Positions 18,441 to 27,226 of a stretch of 64,000 nt of DNA are shown piece by piece. Source of the stretch: Pseudomonadota bacterium (GTDB taxonomy: Bacteria > Pseudomonadota > Alphaproteobacteria > Dongiales > Dongiaceae). The stretch spans positions 124,001 to 188,000 of the forward strand of contig JACPDN010000005.1 of assembly GCA_016183985.1 (NCBI GenBank), written 5' to 3'. Every line of letters begins with the position of its first letter. Position 1 is the first letter of the stretch. The notes under the pieces are model-generated. The model made no database searches and was not told where the DNA came from. It saw nothing but the letters and a program-made list of their open reading frames with translations. The position numbers were made by a program, and so were the translations under genes.

Positions 18441-21400
18441 ATGCTGCGCCGCTGCTTGATATGCCTGTGCCTGTGCTGGCTGCTGGTCTCTAAGCCGGCC
18501 CTGGCACAAGGCACGGATATTTTGGCGACGGCGGACAATGCGATCGCCGCTGGCGACCTTGTTGGAGCACAGCAACAACTGTTATCTATCCTGGCCGCAG
18601 CCAAGGAGCCGGACATTGTCGGCGCCGCATCGATCCGGCTGTCCCATATCGCACAGCTGCGCGGTGACCTGGCAGCCGCTGAAACACCATTGCGCGAGGC
18701 ACTCAAGAGATTGCCGGCGGGAGCACCCGCCGCCCAACCGGCCTCCGCGGCCATCTATCTCCAACTTGGGGCCATCGCCCTGGCGCGCGGCGATACCTCG
18801 CGGGCGCAGCTGGCGCTGATGAAGGGCATTGCTATCGGCAAGCGCGTGGCTCCGAACGATCCACTGCTGCTTGAGGCCGAGCTGACGCTCACCACGGCTG
18901 AGATCCGAGCCTTTCTCTTAACCGAGGCGACAGCGCGCCTTGCCGGTCTCGAGCTGAGCCTAGACGCCTCTTCGCCACGACTGAACGCGCTCTATCAGTC
19001 GGTCAAAGGCGAGTTGTTTTTTCGCCAATATGATTACGAGCCCGCATTGGCGGCGCAGCGGAAGGCACGCGAAATCTTTTCGGGTCTTTATGGGCGCAAT
19101 CATGCTGAGACGGCGCGCGTCGAGACAGCGTTGGGCAGCAGTCTTTTTAGTGCCGGGCAATACGCTAAGGCCACGACCATGTTGCAGCACGCTGTTGCAA
19201 TTTATGACCAGGATCCCCGGTTTTATGCACCGGCCCTCGCGGTCACCCTGGTCAATCTTGGTCAGGTCTATTATGCGACCGGTCGCACGTCCATTGCCAT
19301 AGCAGCGCTCGATCGTGCCGTCACGTTGGCGCAACAAAGCTCCGGCCAAGGTGGGCAAACAGAGGCAACAGCGCTTTTGCATCGTGGTTACGCGAAGCTG
19401 CGGCAGAACGATCTTGCGGCCGCGTCCACAGATCTGCGGGCAGCTATGAACATCTGGAGCAAGCCCGAAACGGGCAATCGCCGCGCCATGGCGGGGGCCG
19501 GCGTCTGGTTGGCGGAGGTTGAGCGACGCACCGGCCGGTTTGCCGACGCGGAGTCGGTTCTCGATCAATCCGCCACCATTCTGACAGATATCTTCGGCGC
19601 TGAGAGCTATGCGATGAGCGATGTCCTGCTGGGGCGGGCGGAACTCGCCATGGCGAACAAGCAGCCGCAGCAAGCGATTACCTTGCTGGATCACGCATTG
19701 GGGATCCGGACGGCGGCGCTGGGATCAAACCACATCGCTAGTCTCGACGTCCGTAGTATCCGTGCCATGGCGCTAGCCGAGCGCGGAGACGTCGGCGACG
19801 CCCGCCAGCAAATTGAAACTGTTACGGCCGTCATGCGTCAGCGCATAGCCATGCAATCCCTCGGCGGCGGCATGCCGATCGACGAGGTCGAAGCAGCTCG
19901 ACGTTTGCTTGGCCGCCACGTCGTCATCCTCGACCAGGCACAGCAAACAAATGCTGGCGATAATGCCGATATCGTGGAGGAAGCCTTTGCCGTCGGTCAA
20001 TTGGCGCGTGCCTCAGCTGCCGGCCGAGCGATTTCTGATCTAGGACAACGGCAAAGCATTGATAACGCCGAAGCAGCAAAGGCGCTCCGCCTCGTTCAAG
20101 AGGATGTGTTGCGATGGCAAATGGCGGAGCGCGCCTTGTCTGCCCAGGTCGTTGCAGCGGATTCCCATGCCGATCTCCTGGCCGCCCAGCGGGACGTCGA
20201 GCGGCTACGCGTTGCCGCGGCCAGCGCAACCTCGTCATTTGCAGAATCCTATCCGGCACAAGCGGCGAAGACGGCCGGCTCATCAGCAAGTGTTGCCGAG
20301 ATACGCGAGGCGCTTCATGGCAAAGAGGTACTGCTGTCCTATCTCACACTCGAAGACAAATCGTTTTTATGGGTGGTCACTAAGCAACGTGCCACTTTTG
20401 CCTCCATTGACCACGATGATTTCTGGTTCGGCGAACGCATCCGCGCGTTGCGGGCAACGGTCAATCCAAAGGCGGTCACTGATCTCTCCGATATCCTGCC
20501 TTTCGCTACCGACGCTGCTGCCGACCTCTATGCCGGTCTGATCGCGCCAGCCCATCTTGGTCCCGACGAGGCGCACCTGATCATCGTGCCGGATGGCACG
20601 CTGCAGAGCTTGCCATTTGCAACCTTGCTAAGCCGCCAGGTAGCGCCGCCGGAGGATTTTGCCGGTTACAGGGAATTGCCCTGGCTCATTCGCGATCATG
20701 ACATCGCCATTCTGCCCGAAGTCGGCGCCTTGTTGACGTTTAGAAGCGGCATACGGCCCAGCGCGGCGAAGGAGCCATTTCTGGGCATTGGAGATCCGCT
20801 TCTGGCCGGGACCGCGACACCGGAGGCAGCCGACGCCACGACCGCGGAACTGCTCCGCTCGCTGCCGCCACTACCGGAGGCCGCGGATGAACTCAGCACC
20901 CTCGCCGCGGCTTTGCAGGCACCGCCAACCGCTGTTGTGACGTCGACCGCCGCAACTGAGGCCATGGTTAAATCAACGGCGCTGCAGAACTATCGGGTGA
21001 TTGCTTTCGCAACACATGGGCTGGTCGCGGGCGATTTCGGCCGTTTGCGGGAGCCCGGCTTGGTATTGACGCCGCCCTCTACGGCGGAAGGTCCAGATGA
21101 CGGTCTACTTACGGCAGGCGAGATTGCAGAACTCAAGCTCGATGCGGATTGGGTGATTCTGTCTGCCTGCAATACTGCTGCAGCTGACGGCACACCAGGT
21201 GCCGAGGGGCTTTCCGGCCTGGCGCGGGGATTCTTCTTTGCGGGATCGCGCGCGTTGCTGGTCTCACAATGGGAGGTTCTGTCAGTGGCGGCGGTTCAGC
21301 TCACGACCGGCGCTCTGCAGCATCTGGCGCGCGAGCCGCAGATTGGCAAGGCGGCGGCCCTGCGTCTGTCAATTCTTGATCTGCTGGCGCCGGAACAAGA

Positions 21401-21485
21401 AGATTATCTTGCCCATCCGATCTTCTGGGCGCCCTTCGAATTGGTAGGGGAGGGCGCAGCGCTTCTTAGCCGAAGGGCTGAATGA
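18441..21485 (+). CDS. Exported TPR-repeat protein with C-terminal CHAT protease-like domain
   Basis: The 1014-residue product starts with a signal peptide (L-C-L-C-L-C-W-L-L core, cleavage near A-L-A-Q) after a strong ribosome-binding site (AAGGGGAG). Residues ~25-580 are helical tetratricopeptide-like repeats. The last ~330 residues form a CHAT domain with the order L-L-S-Y-L (strand), I-I-V-P-D-G-x-L-x-x-L-P-F, F-A-T-H-G with catalytic His859, S-A-C-N-T with catalytic Cys910, and L-V-S-Q-W-E-V. CHAT domains are caspase/separase-like cysteine peptidases. Here the enzyme should act outside the cytoplasm. Its stop region overlaps by 20 bases the convergent calcium-repeat gene, a candidate partner or substrate (inference). 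Confidence 0.9.
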   Translation: MLRRCLICLCLCWLLVSKPALAQGTDILATADNAIAAGDLVGAQQQLLSILAAAKEPDIVGAASIRLSHIAQLRGDLAAAETPLREALKRLPAGAPAAQPASAAIYLQLGAIALARGDTSRAQLALMKGIAIGKRVAPNDPLLLEAELTLTTAEIRAFLLTEATARLAGLELSLDASSPRLNALYQSVKGELFFRQYDYEPALAAQRKAREIFSGLYGRNHAETARVETALGSSLFSAGQYAKATTMLQHAVAIYDQDPRFYAPALAVTLVNLGQVYYATGRTSIAIAALDRAVTLAQQSSGQGGQTEATALLHRGYAKLRQNDLAAASTDLRAAMNIWSKPETGNRRAMAGAGVWLAEVERRTGRFADAESVLDQSATILTDIFGAESYAMSDVLLGRAELAMANKQPQQAITLLDHALGIRTAALGSNHIASLDVRSIRAMALAERGDVGDARQQIETVTAVMRQRIAMQSLGGGMPIDEVEAARRLLGRHVVILDQAQQTNAGDNADIVEEAFAVGQLARASAAGRAISDLGQRQSIDNAEAAKALRLVQEDVLRWQMAERALSAQVVAADSHADLLAAQRDVERLRVAAASATSSFAESYPAQAAKTAGSSASVAEIREALHGKEVLLSYLTLEDKSFLWVVTKQRATFASIDHDDFWFGERIRALRATVNPKAVTDLSDILPFATDAAADLYAGLIAPAHLGPDEAHLIIVPDGTLQSLPFATLLSRQVAPPEDFAGYRELPWLIRDHDIAILPEVGALLTFRSGIRPSAAKEPFLGIGDPLLAGTATPEAADATTAELLRSLPPLPEAADELSTLAAALQAPPTAVVTSTAATEAMVKSTALQNYRVIAFATHGLVAGDFGRLREPGLVLTPPSTAEGPDDGLLTAGEIAELKLDADWVILSACNTAAADGTPGAEGLSGLARGFFFAGSRALLVSQWEVLSVAAVQLTTGALQHLAREPQIGKAAALRLSILDLLAPEQEDYLAHPIFWAPFELVGEGAALLSRRAE

Positions 21486-24252
21486 GGTCGTTTGCGATAG
21501 CTACAGTCAAATGGACCGTGTTGCCGTTAACGACAGCGTCCGCCTCATAGCGCACGCAATCGACACCTCCAGGGTCCGGCGACGCCATGGCGCCAGTCCG
21601 AGTCCAATTCGCATTGTCCTGGAAATAGACTTGGTCAATCGCGTCTCCATCGTGATCGCCGACGATGAAGAGAACATCGCTGCCGGAAAGACGCGCGACG
21701 GCTTCAACATCGAGCTGCAGCTTGCTCGTTGTACCATTGTGCAGATCGATAAACTCGATATCCGACGGGCCCTGAGCATCCATCTCGGCCAAATCGATGA
21801 GGCCTGCAAAATCCTCATTCTTGCCGAGGATTTGCAGGCGATCAAATCCATCGCCGCCATCTATATTGAGCGGGATACTCTCGGTGACGCGCAGAACGTC
21901 GTCACCGGATGTCGGGTGCAATGTTGTCAGCGGTTCAATAATGTCGGTCTGCACGCGCAAGGTGACGTCACTGCCGACCCCATCGTGGCCGGTATAGAGA
22001 TAGAAATCCGGTGCGCCATTGGCCCCGCGTTCGACCCCATCCAAGGCCCAGTGATCAGGGTCGGCGAATGTGACGACGTCGTAGGGATCGTCCGTGACGA
22101 TACTGATCTTGCCATCCGCACCCGCGAACTCGCGCGCATCATCGAGCGAAAAGGTGAAGGATTTTGAGAACGTGCCGGTTCCGAAATCTATGAGATCGAG
22201 ATCCGCCACGAAGGCTGGTGGGGGTAGCGCGACGACACCGTCATACCAAATAGACCAGGTATTGAGATGGCTTGTATCAAGAGTCAGCGGCAGTTCGATG
22301 CCGGCGGAAACGAAGAGGGTCACCGTCTCATTGCCAATGTTGGCCGTAAAGACCGCGCCGGTTCGGTGCGTGGGGTTGTTGGAACTGGTGTCGGTGATCA
22401 ACGATACATAGCCAAGTGACTGCCATAGAGCCACGTCGGTCATCAGTAGCTTGCCGGCTGCAGGTAATTCCTCGATAGCGAAGTCGGACGTGACCCACAG
22501 CGTGTTGCGCGCATCTGTGACCGCCGCAACAGAACCGGCGGATAGGCTCATCTGATCGCCGGCCACCAACTGAATGATCTCGATATTTTTGAAGATCGGC
22601 GTGTCCGGACCAACAAGATCGAAAACTCCGTGGCTCGCCGGGGCCGTAGCATATGGCGTGAGTTTGCTGGTGATCGTGTCGTCGCCGCCGCCGCCGTCAT
22701 AAGTTGTCAGGCTGCGCATCGCCCAAACGAACTCATCATTATGACTTGTGCCGCTGATGATGTCGGCGATCGGCTGCTCAACAGTGTCGGCGATCGCAAG
22801 GGACACCACCTGTCCGTTATATTGCGCAGCATAAAGAGTGTATCCGGGCTTTGCCGGATCATCCGGCAGCTTCGTCCATATCTCGAGATCGGCCAGATGC
22901 ACACGGCCGAATGCTGCGTTGACCGTGAGGGTGCCGCCCCAATCGGCAATGACCCCAGCATCGAGAACGATCACCGGCGGATAGCCTTCCAGAGCGAAGC
23001 CCCGCGTATCGGTAACAAGGAAGGGCGGAACACCGAGATCATCCCGATAGATGGAGATTGTCAGAGCCTCAATGCTGGTAATTCCGCTTGGATAGAGGCG
23101 CGGGTCGATCAGGTAGCCGCCATCCATCAACTGAATCACAAGAGTGTCATATCCGTCGCCACCGTCGATTTGGGTTAGCGGCAGGTAGTCTCCATTGTGA
23201 ATGTCGGCCGTCGTGACGGGCTGAGTAACGATAAATGTATCGTTGCCATCGCCACCGTCGAGATAGTTCAATCCGTTATAAGCGACAATGACGTCATTGC
23301 CGCCGTAACCCGAAAGCACATCAATGTTGTTCGGATAGCTGGTCGTGCTTGTGCCGAAAATGACATTGTCAGCGCTGAAAAGCGTAGCCGAACCCTCGCC
23401 CGGCCCGGCATTTCTGTGCATGCCGTCCGTCTCAGCGAATCCGATCCACACATCGCGCCCTGCGACATAATCCACAAACTGCTGATAGAGCACTTTGTAA
23501 TAATCGAACACGCCTTGACCGTAGACCGGATCTGCTGCGGCCGGGAACAGCTGCTTCAGAGTCTCGAAGTCATAGGCCGCCCCAATCTTCAACAGGTGAA
23601 CGAGGCCCGGAAAGCGGTTGTCATAGGTGTGGTCATCTAGTTGGTGAACATTCACCAGGTCTTGAAGATTCATAGCGAATGCAAAGGACGGCGAGGCGAG
23701 AGATCCAGCCGACATCGAAATGCTGCCGATCGGCGCAAGCCCGCCGCCGCCGAAGCGGTGAAAGACCGAGGTCGAACCCGCAGCCTGATGCGTGTCACCC
23801 GTATCGGTGTCGTTGTCGAAGCGGTGCAGTGGCTTGCGGAGCGTGGCACTCTGGCCGGCCCCGTCATTCCCCTCGCCAAACCCCTCGCTTTGTGGTGCGG
23901 TGCGCCCGGTGAGTGCTGGGCCGCCGGCTGCCGCAGCATTGTCGAATTGAATAAACCCGGCACCGCTGCTTTCGGGGGCTGCAGGTGTGTCGGGCCCGGC
24001 GGCGGTATCCAAATCCTCAGCGCCAAGAAGGAGATCGGCGATGTCGCGGTCAAGCTGGATGGCGCCGGGGAGGGGAGGCTGGCCATCTCCGGACTCATCT
24101 GCCGCAAAGAAGCCGTCAATATAGAAGACCCGGCCATCGGGCAGGCGTAGGACGAGGTCGTCGCCAACCTGATCCGGTACGGCCGCCTTCAGCGCCGCCA
24201 GAAGTGCCGGCTCAATATTGGCGGCGGAAACGATCGCCGGGTCTGTTGCCAT
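21466..24252 (-). CDS. Large calcium-binding-repeat protein, probable type I secreted adhesin or enzyme
   Basis: The 928-residue acidic protein (very few Cys and Lys) has no signal peptide. Residues ~33-50 read L-V-L-R-L-P-D-G-R-V-F-Y-I-D-G-F-F, a pattern seen at the start of large secreted proteins. A central cluster at 311-350 contains nonapeptide-like Gly/Asp repeats (D-V-L-S-G-Y-G-G-N-D, L-D-G-G-D-G-N-D-T-F), and single degenerate copies occur later (T-Y-D-G-G-G-G-D-D-T-I, I-D-G-G-D-G-F-D-R-L). Such repeats bind Ca2+ after secretion through type I systems. No ABC exporter or TolC gene is in the window. No catalytic domain was recognised. It is convergent with the CHAT gene. Confidence 0.78.
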   Translation of the reverse strand: MATDPAIVSAANIEPALLAALKAAVPDQVGDDLVLRLPDGRVFYIDGFFAADESGDGQPPLPGAIQLDRDIADLLLGAEDLDTAAGPDTPAAPESSGAGFIQFDNAAAAGGPALTGRTAPQSEGFGEGNDGAGQSATLRKPLHRFDNDTDTGDTHQAAGSTSVFHRFGGGGLAPIGSISMSAGSLASPSFAFAMNLQDLVNVHQLDDHTYDNRFPGLVHLLKIGAAYDFETLKQLFPAAADPVYGQGVFDYYKVLYQQFVDYVAGRDVWIGFAETDGMHRNAGPGEGSATLFSADNVIFGTSTTSYPNNIDVLSGYGGNDVIVAYNGLNYLDGGDGNDTFIVTQPVTTADIHNGDYLPLTQIDGGDGYDTLVIQLMDGGYLIDPRLYPSGITSIEALTISIYRDDLGVPPFLVTDTRGFALEGYPPVIVLDAGVIADWGGTLTVNAAFGRVHLADLEIWTKLPDDPAKPGYTLYAAQYNGQVVSLAIADTVEQPIADIISGTSHNDEFVWAMRSLTTYDGGGGDDTITSKLTPYATAPASHGVFDLVGPDTPIFKNIEIIQLVAGDQMSLSAGSVAAVTDARNTLWVTSDFAIEELPAAGKLLMTDVALWQSLGYVSLITDTSSNNPTHRTGAVFTANIGNETVTLFVSAGIELPLTLDTSHLNTWSIWYDGVVALPPPAFVADLDLIDFGTGTFSKSFTFSLDDAREFAGADGKISIVTDDPYDVVTFADPDHWALDGVERGANGAPDFYLYTGHDGVGSDVTLRVQTDIIEPLTTLHPTSGDDVLRVTESIPLNIDGGDGFDRLQILGKNEDFAGLIDLAEMDAQGPSDIEFIDLHNGTTSKLQLDVEAVARLSGSDVLFIVGDHDGDAIDQVYFQDNANWTRTGAMASPDPGGVDCVRYEADAVVNGNTVHLTVAIANDLIQPFG

Positions 24253-24540
24253 GTGTGGCTTTCCGATCCGAAATGCCCCGATCGGGACTATGGAGCATAA
24301 ACGTAAAATTCAACGCGCTTCGTCCCGGGAGTCGGGCTTTTTTTGTGATGCGCACACGTAATAGTGAGATAGAGACCAGATCCGGCCAGCGAATTAAGAC
24401 CGATACTTATTTGCATCCCACCCCGGCTGCTTCTCTGCCTCCGATCCGCGGCGATGCGGGAGATCGCGGCCAGGATTGCATTTGAAATGGCCTTTCGGCA
24501 TCGTGCCTCCGGGGACGTTCATCAATAGTGGGGGGAGTCA

Positions 24541-24942
24541 TTGTCGAATTGGCAGTCGATCTATCTCAGCAGCCAGGGGCGACTCGCCCGGTTGCCTTAC
24601 TTTGGTTACTCGCTCTTGCTCGGCGTTCTTTATTTCGCCGTGGTGGCCGTGCTTGGCATGGTTCTGGGCGTCGCCGGCCTGTTCATAGGCGTCGCGCTCT
24701 ACCTGGTGCTTGTGCTGCCGTTCTACAATCTGATGGCAAAGCGCCTGCAGGATTTCGGTAAGCCCGGCAAATACGCCTGGGGTGTCATCGCCATCGGCGT
24801 GCTTGGCATGTTGCTGTCAATGAGCGCTTCAATGACGGGGATTGGCAGCCTGTTCAGCCTGCTGCAGTTGCTGCTTGCACTGCTCATTCTTTTCCTGCCG
24901 GGCACGGCTGGCGAAAACGAATACGGCCCACAGCCGGCCTGA
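24541..24942 (+). CDS. DUF805 family membrane protein, first copy
   Basis: The 133-residue protein begins with TTG, supported by a strong GGGGGGAG ribosome-binding site seven bases upstream. The N-terminal motif G-R-L-A-R-L-P-Y-F-G-Y is the DUF805 signature; four hydrophobic helices follow, with the internal A-K-R-L-Q-D-F-G-K-P loop and a C-terminal L-P-G-T-A-G-E-N-x-Y-G-P. DUF805 proteins are inner-membrane proteins of unknown function. A second DUF805 gene follows 157 bases downstream with the same motifs. Confidence 0.9.
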   Translation: MSNWQSIYLSSQGRLARLPYFGYSLLLGVLYFAVVAVLGMVLGVAGLFIGVALYLVLVLPFYNLMAKRLQDFGKPGKYAWGVIAIGVLGMLLSMSASMTGIGSLFSLLQLLLALLILFLPGTAGENEYGPQPA

Positions 24943-25099
24943 GCCAGCTCACGAAGGATATCGGAGCGGAGGAAGCTCATGTTTTCTCCGCTCTTTTTTT
25001 ACCCAGCTTTTCGTGAACCTTCTGCTGTGCAGCCACGACACAACCAGCATATCCACGGCGCACCCTGATGGTCCGCCGACCCTATGCAAGGAAATGTCC

Positions 25100-25513
25100 A
25101 TGGACCTGCGCAGCATCTACCTCACCGATCAGGGGCGCATTGCCCGCTTGCCGTATTTCGGCTTCAGCCTCGCGCTGACTGTGCCGTATATGGTCGTGGC
25201 CTATCTGCTCGCCAGCTTGCTCGGGCCGTTTGGCGGCGTTTTCGTTCTCGCGCTCTATGCGATCGTCGCCTATCCCTATTACTGCCTCATGGCCAAGCGC
25301 CTGCAGGATTTCGACAAGCCGGGCAAGTTCGCTGCCGTCGTGATCGGTGTCGGCGTTGTCGCCGCGCTGCTACAATTCGTCGAAGCGCTGCATGGCGTGG
25401 CATTGGCAATCAGCGCTATTCAAGGGATCGTCGGCTTGTTGATCCTGTTTATGCCGGGTACTGCAGGCGACAACAGCTACGGCGCGCGCCCGGCCAAGTT
25501 GGCGACGGCTTGA
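25100..25513 (+). CDS. DUF805 family membrane protein, second copy
   Basis: The 137-residue protein aligns along its length with the preceding gene: S-I-Y-L-x-x-Q-G-R-x-A-R-L-P-Y-F-G, A-K-R-L-Q-D-F-D-K-P-G-K and L-P/M-P-G-T-A-G-x-N-x-Y-G. Four membrane helices are predicted. Of two nearby ATG codons (25094, 25100) the second is chosen, because AAGGAA at 25088-25093 is correctly spaced for it and the N-terminus then matches the paralogue. Tandem duplication is clear; function is unknown. A terminator follows. Confidence 0.9.
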   Translation: MDLRSIYLTDQGRIARLPYFGFSLALTVPYMVVAYLLASLLGPFGGVFVLALYAIVAYPYYCLMAKRLQDFDKPGKFAAVVIGVGVVAALLQFVEALHGVALAISAIQGIVGLLILFMPGTAGDNSYGARPAKLATA

Positions 25514-25538
25514 CGCAACAGTCAGTCAGCAGCAAATG

Positions 25539-25577
25539 AAAAGGGCGGGTGAGGCTTTAAGCTCCACCCGCCCTTTT
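25539..25577. terminator. Bidirectional intrinsic terminator between DUF805 and aminotransferase genes
   Basis: AAAAGGGCGGGTG (25539-25551) pairs with the complementary CACCCGCCCTTTT (25565-25577) around a 13-base loop region. T runs occur at the end on both strands, as expected for a shared terminator between convergent genes. Confidence 0.85.
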
Positions 25578-25600
25578 CGCTTGCGTCGGTCTAAGCCGCG

Positions 25601-26785
25601 TTAGGCCGCCTTGCGCTTCTCCAGGAAGCTGCCGATCCGCTTGATCGCCTCGCCAATATTCTCGATCGAGTTGGCATAGGAGATGCGAAGATACCCTTCG
25701 CCGTATGAGCCGAAGCTTGTGCCGGAAATGCTGGCAACACCAGCCTCATCGAGCAGAGCCACTTCGAGCGCTTTTGATTTGAAGCCCGTGCCCTTGATGT
25801 TCGGGAAGGCATAGAACGCACCATAGGGCGTGATGCAGGAAACGCCCGGCAGCTTGTTGAGTTCGGCGACCGTGAAGCGGCGGCGCTCGTCGAAGGCCAC
25901 CATCATCTTCGCGACCTCGTCCTTCGGGCCGGTGAGGGCGGCGAGGCCCGCCCACTGGGCCGAAGCGTTGACACAGGAATGGACATTGATGCACAGGCGC
26001 GTTGCATGCTCGATCAGGCTCTTCGGCCAGACCGAATAGCCCATGCGCCAGCCGGTCATGGCATAGGTCTTCGACCAGCCATCAAGCATGATCAGGCGGT
26101 CGGCGATCTGCGGATACTTCAGGAAGGAGGTGTGGACCTTCCCGTCATAGAGCATCTCGGAATAGATCTCGTCCGACATGATGGCGACGTTCGGGTGCTT
26201 CTCGAGGCCCTTCACCAGCTTGTCGATCTCGTCCTTCTCGACGATGCCGCCGGTCGGATTGGCCGGCGAGTTGACGATGATGAGGCGCGTCTTCGGGGTG
26301 ATGCGCGAGAGCACGTCCTCTGCCTTGAAGCCAAAACCGTTCTCCTCAAGGAGCGGCAGCGGCACCGGGGTGGCCCCTGAGAACTTGATGGTCGATTCGT
26401 AGATCGGGAAACCCGGATTCGGGTAAATGATCTCCGCACCCGGCTCGCCGAACATCATGATGGCGAAATACATGGTGACTTTGCCGCCCGGCACGATCAG
26501 CACATTGTTGGGGTCGACCGAGTTGATGCCGTGACGGCGATTGAGGTCGTCGGCGACGGCCTGGCGCACTTCGGGGATGCCATTGGCCGGGGTATAGCCG
26601 TGATGGCCGTCCCTGAGCGCCTTGATGCCGGCTTCGACGATATGGGCGGGGGTCTGGAAGTCCGGCTGGCCGATGGATAGGGCGACGATGCTGCGGCCTT
26701 GGGCGCGGAGCGCATTGGCGCGGGCCAGCACCTCGAAGGCGGATTCGGTTCCAAGGCGGCTCATACCGCTGGCAAGTTGAAGCAT
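25601..26785 (-). CDS. Pyridoxal-phosphate aminotransferase, class I/II (aspartate aminotransferase-like)
   Basis: The 394-residue protein has the fold type I landmarks: S-I-G-Q-P-D-F-x-T-P, Y-T-x-x-x-G-I-P-E-V-R, N-S-P-A-N-P-T-G-G (Asn176), S-D-E-I-Y (Asp205, Tyr208), the Schiff-base lysine in G-W-S-K-T-Y-A-M-T-G-W-R (Lys239), and the C-terminal R-I-S-Y-A. It transfers an amino group between an amino acid and a 2-oxo acid in the cytosol. Several subgroups (aspartate, alanine, aromatic, methionine) share these motifs, so the substrate is not assigned. The ATG at 26785 is preceded by GGGGAAAG. Confidence 0.9.
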   Translation of the reverse strand: MLQLASGMSRLGTESAFEVLARANALRAQGRSIVALSIGQPDFQTPAHIVEAGIKALRDGHHGYTPANGIPEVRQAVADDLNRRHGINSVDPNNVLIVPGGKVTMYFAIMMFGEPGAEIIYPNPGFPIYESTIKFSGATPVPLPLLEENGFGFKAEDVLSRITPKTRLIIVNSPANPTGGIVEKDEIDKLVKGLEKHPNVAIMSDEIYSEMLYDGKVHTSFLKYPQIADRLIMLDGWSKTYAMTGWRMGYSVWPKSLIEHATRLCINVHSCVNASAQWAGLAALTGPKDEVAKMMVAFDERRRFTVAELNKLPGVSCITPYGAFYAFPNIKGTGFKSKALEVALLDEAGVASISGTSFGSYGEGYLRISYANSIENIGEAIKRIGSFLEKRKAA

Positions 26786-26943
26786 TGGTCTTTCCCCGGG
26801 TAAAAAGTCTTACCAGCCATGGCTCTTCCAGGCTGGAACGGGTTGGCAGTTTAGGTCTGGCGGCGGCCCTTGAGAGGCTCTACGCGACGGATTGTTATAC
26901 CTGGGCGACAGCAGGGTTTTACCCCCTGCGGCCCTGCAAATCC

Positions 26944-26972
26944 TTGACGGCGGGGGTAGGGTCGTTTACATC
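26944..26972 (+). promoter_or_regulatory. Possible promoter of tRNA-His
   Basis: TTGACG (26944-26949) and TACATC (26967-26972) are 17 bases apart, about 40 bases upstream of the tRNA. The -35 is good (5/6) but the -10 is weak (about 3/6). Confidence 0.3.
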
Positions 26973-27013
26973 GCTGCCCGCGTGCCGGGCCATTGCCCGG
27001 ACATGCCCCCGGT

Positions 27014-27091
27014 GGCGGGTGTAGCTCAATTGGTTAGAGCGCCGGATTGTGATTCCGGAGGTTGCGGATTCAAGTTCCGTCACTCGCCCCA
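27014..27091 (+). tRNA. tRNA-His (GTG)
   Basis: The cloverleaf folds completely: acceptor GCGGGTG (27015-27021) with CACTCGC (27081-27087), anticodon stem CCGGA/TCCGG with loop TTGTGAT giving anticodon GTG, and T arm GCGGA-TTCAAGT-TCCGT. The extra G at 27014 faces C at 27088, the G-1:C73 pair that is unique to histidine tRNAs. CCA is encoded (27089-27091). Confidence 0.97.
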
Positions 27092-27226
27092 TTTTTCCAT
27101 ACACTTAACAGGTCTTTTGCAAGGTCTCCTCAGGCCGCGCGGTGTCGCATTTGGCTCAAATCTCAAAAGTTGCGTAAGCGCTGCGCTCCGCTATGGTTAA
27201 GCAACCTTTGGCTGAGCGGGAATCAT

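Noticed and set aside
21511-22167. 218-residue plus-strand frame inside the calcium-repeat gene
   Set aside because: Antisense to the 928-residue frame and without homology or a ribosome-binding site.
24253-24540. T-run near 24337 as a terminator
   Set aside because: Only a 4-base-pair stem precedes it, too weak to call.
26786-27013. Possible gene between the aminotransferase and tRNA-His
   Set aside because: Frames here have no homology, and the region fits promoter and leader DNA.
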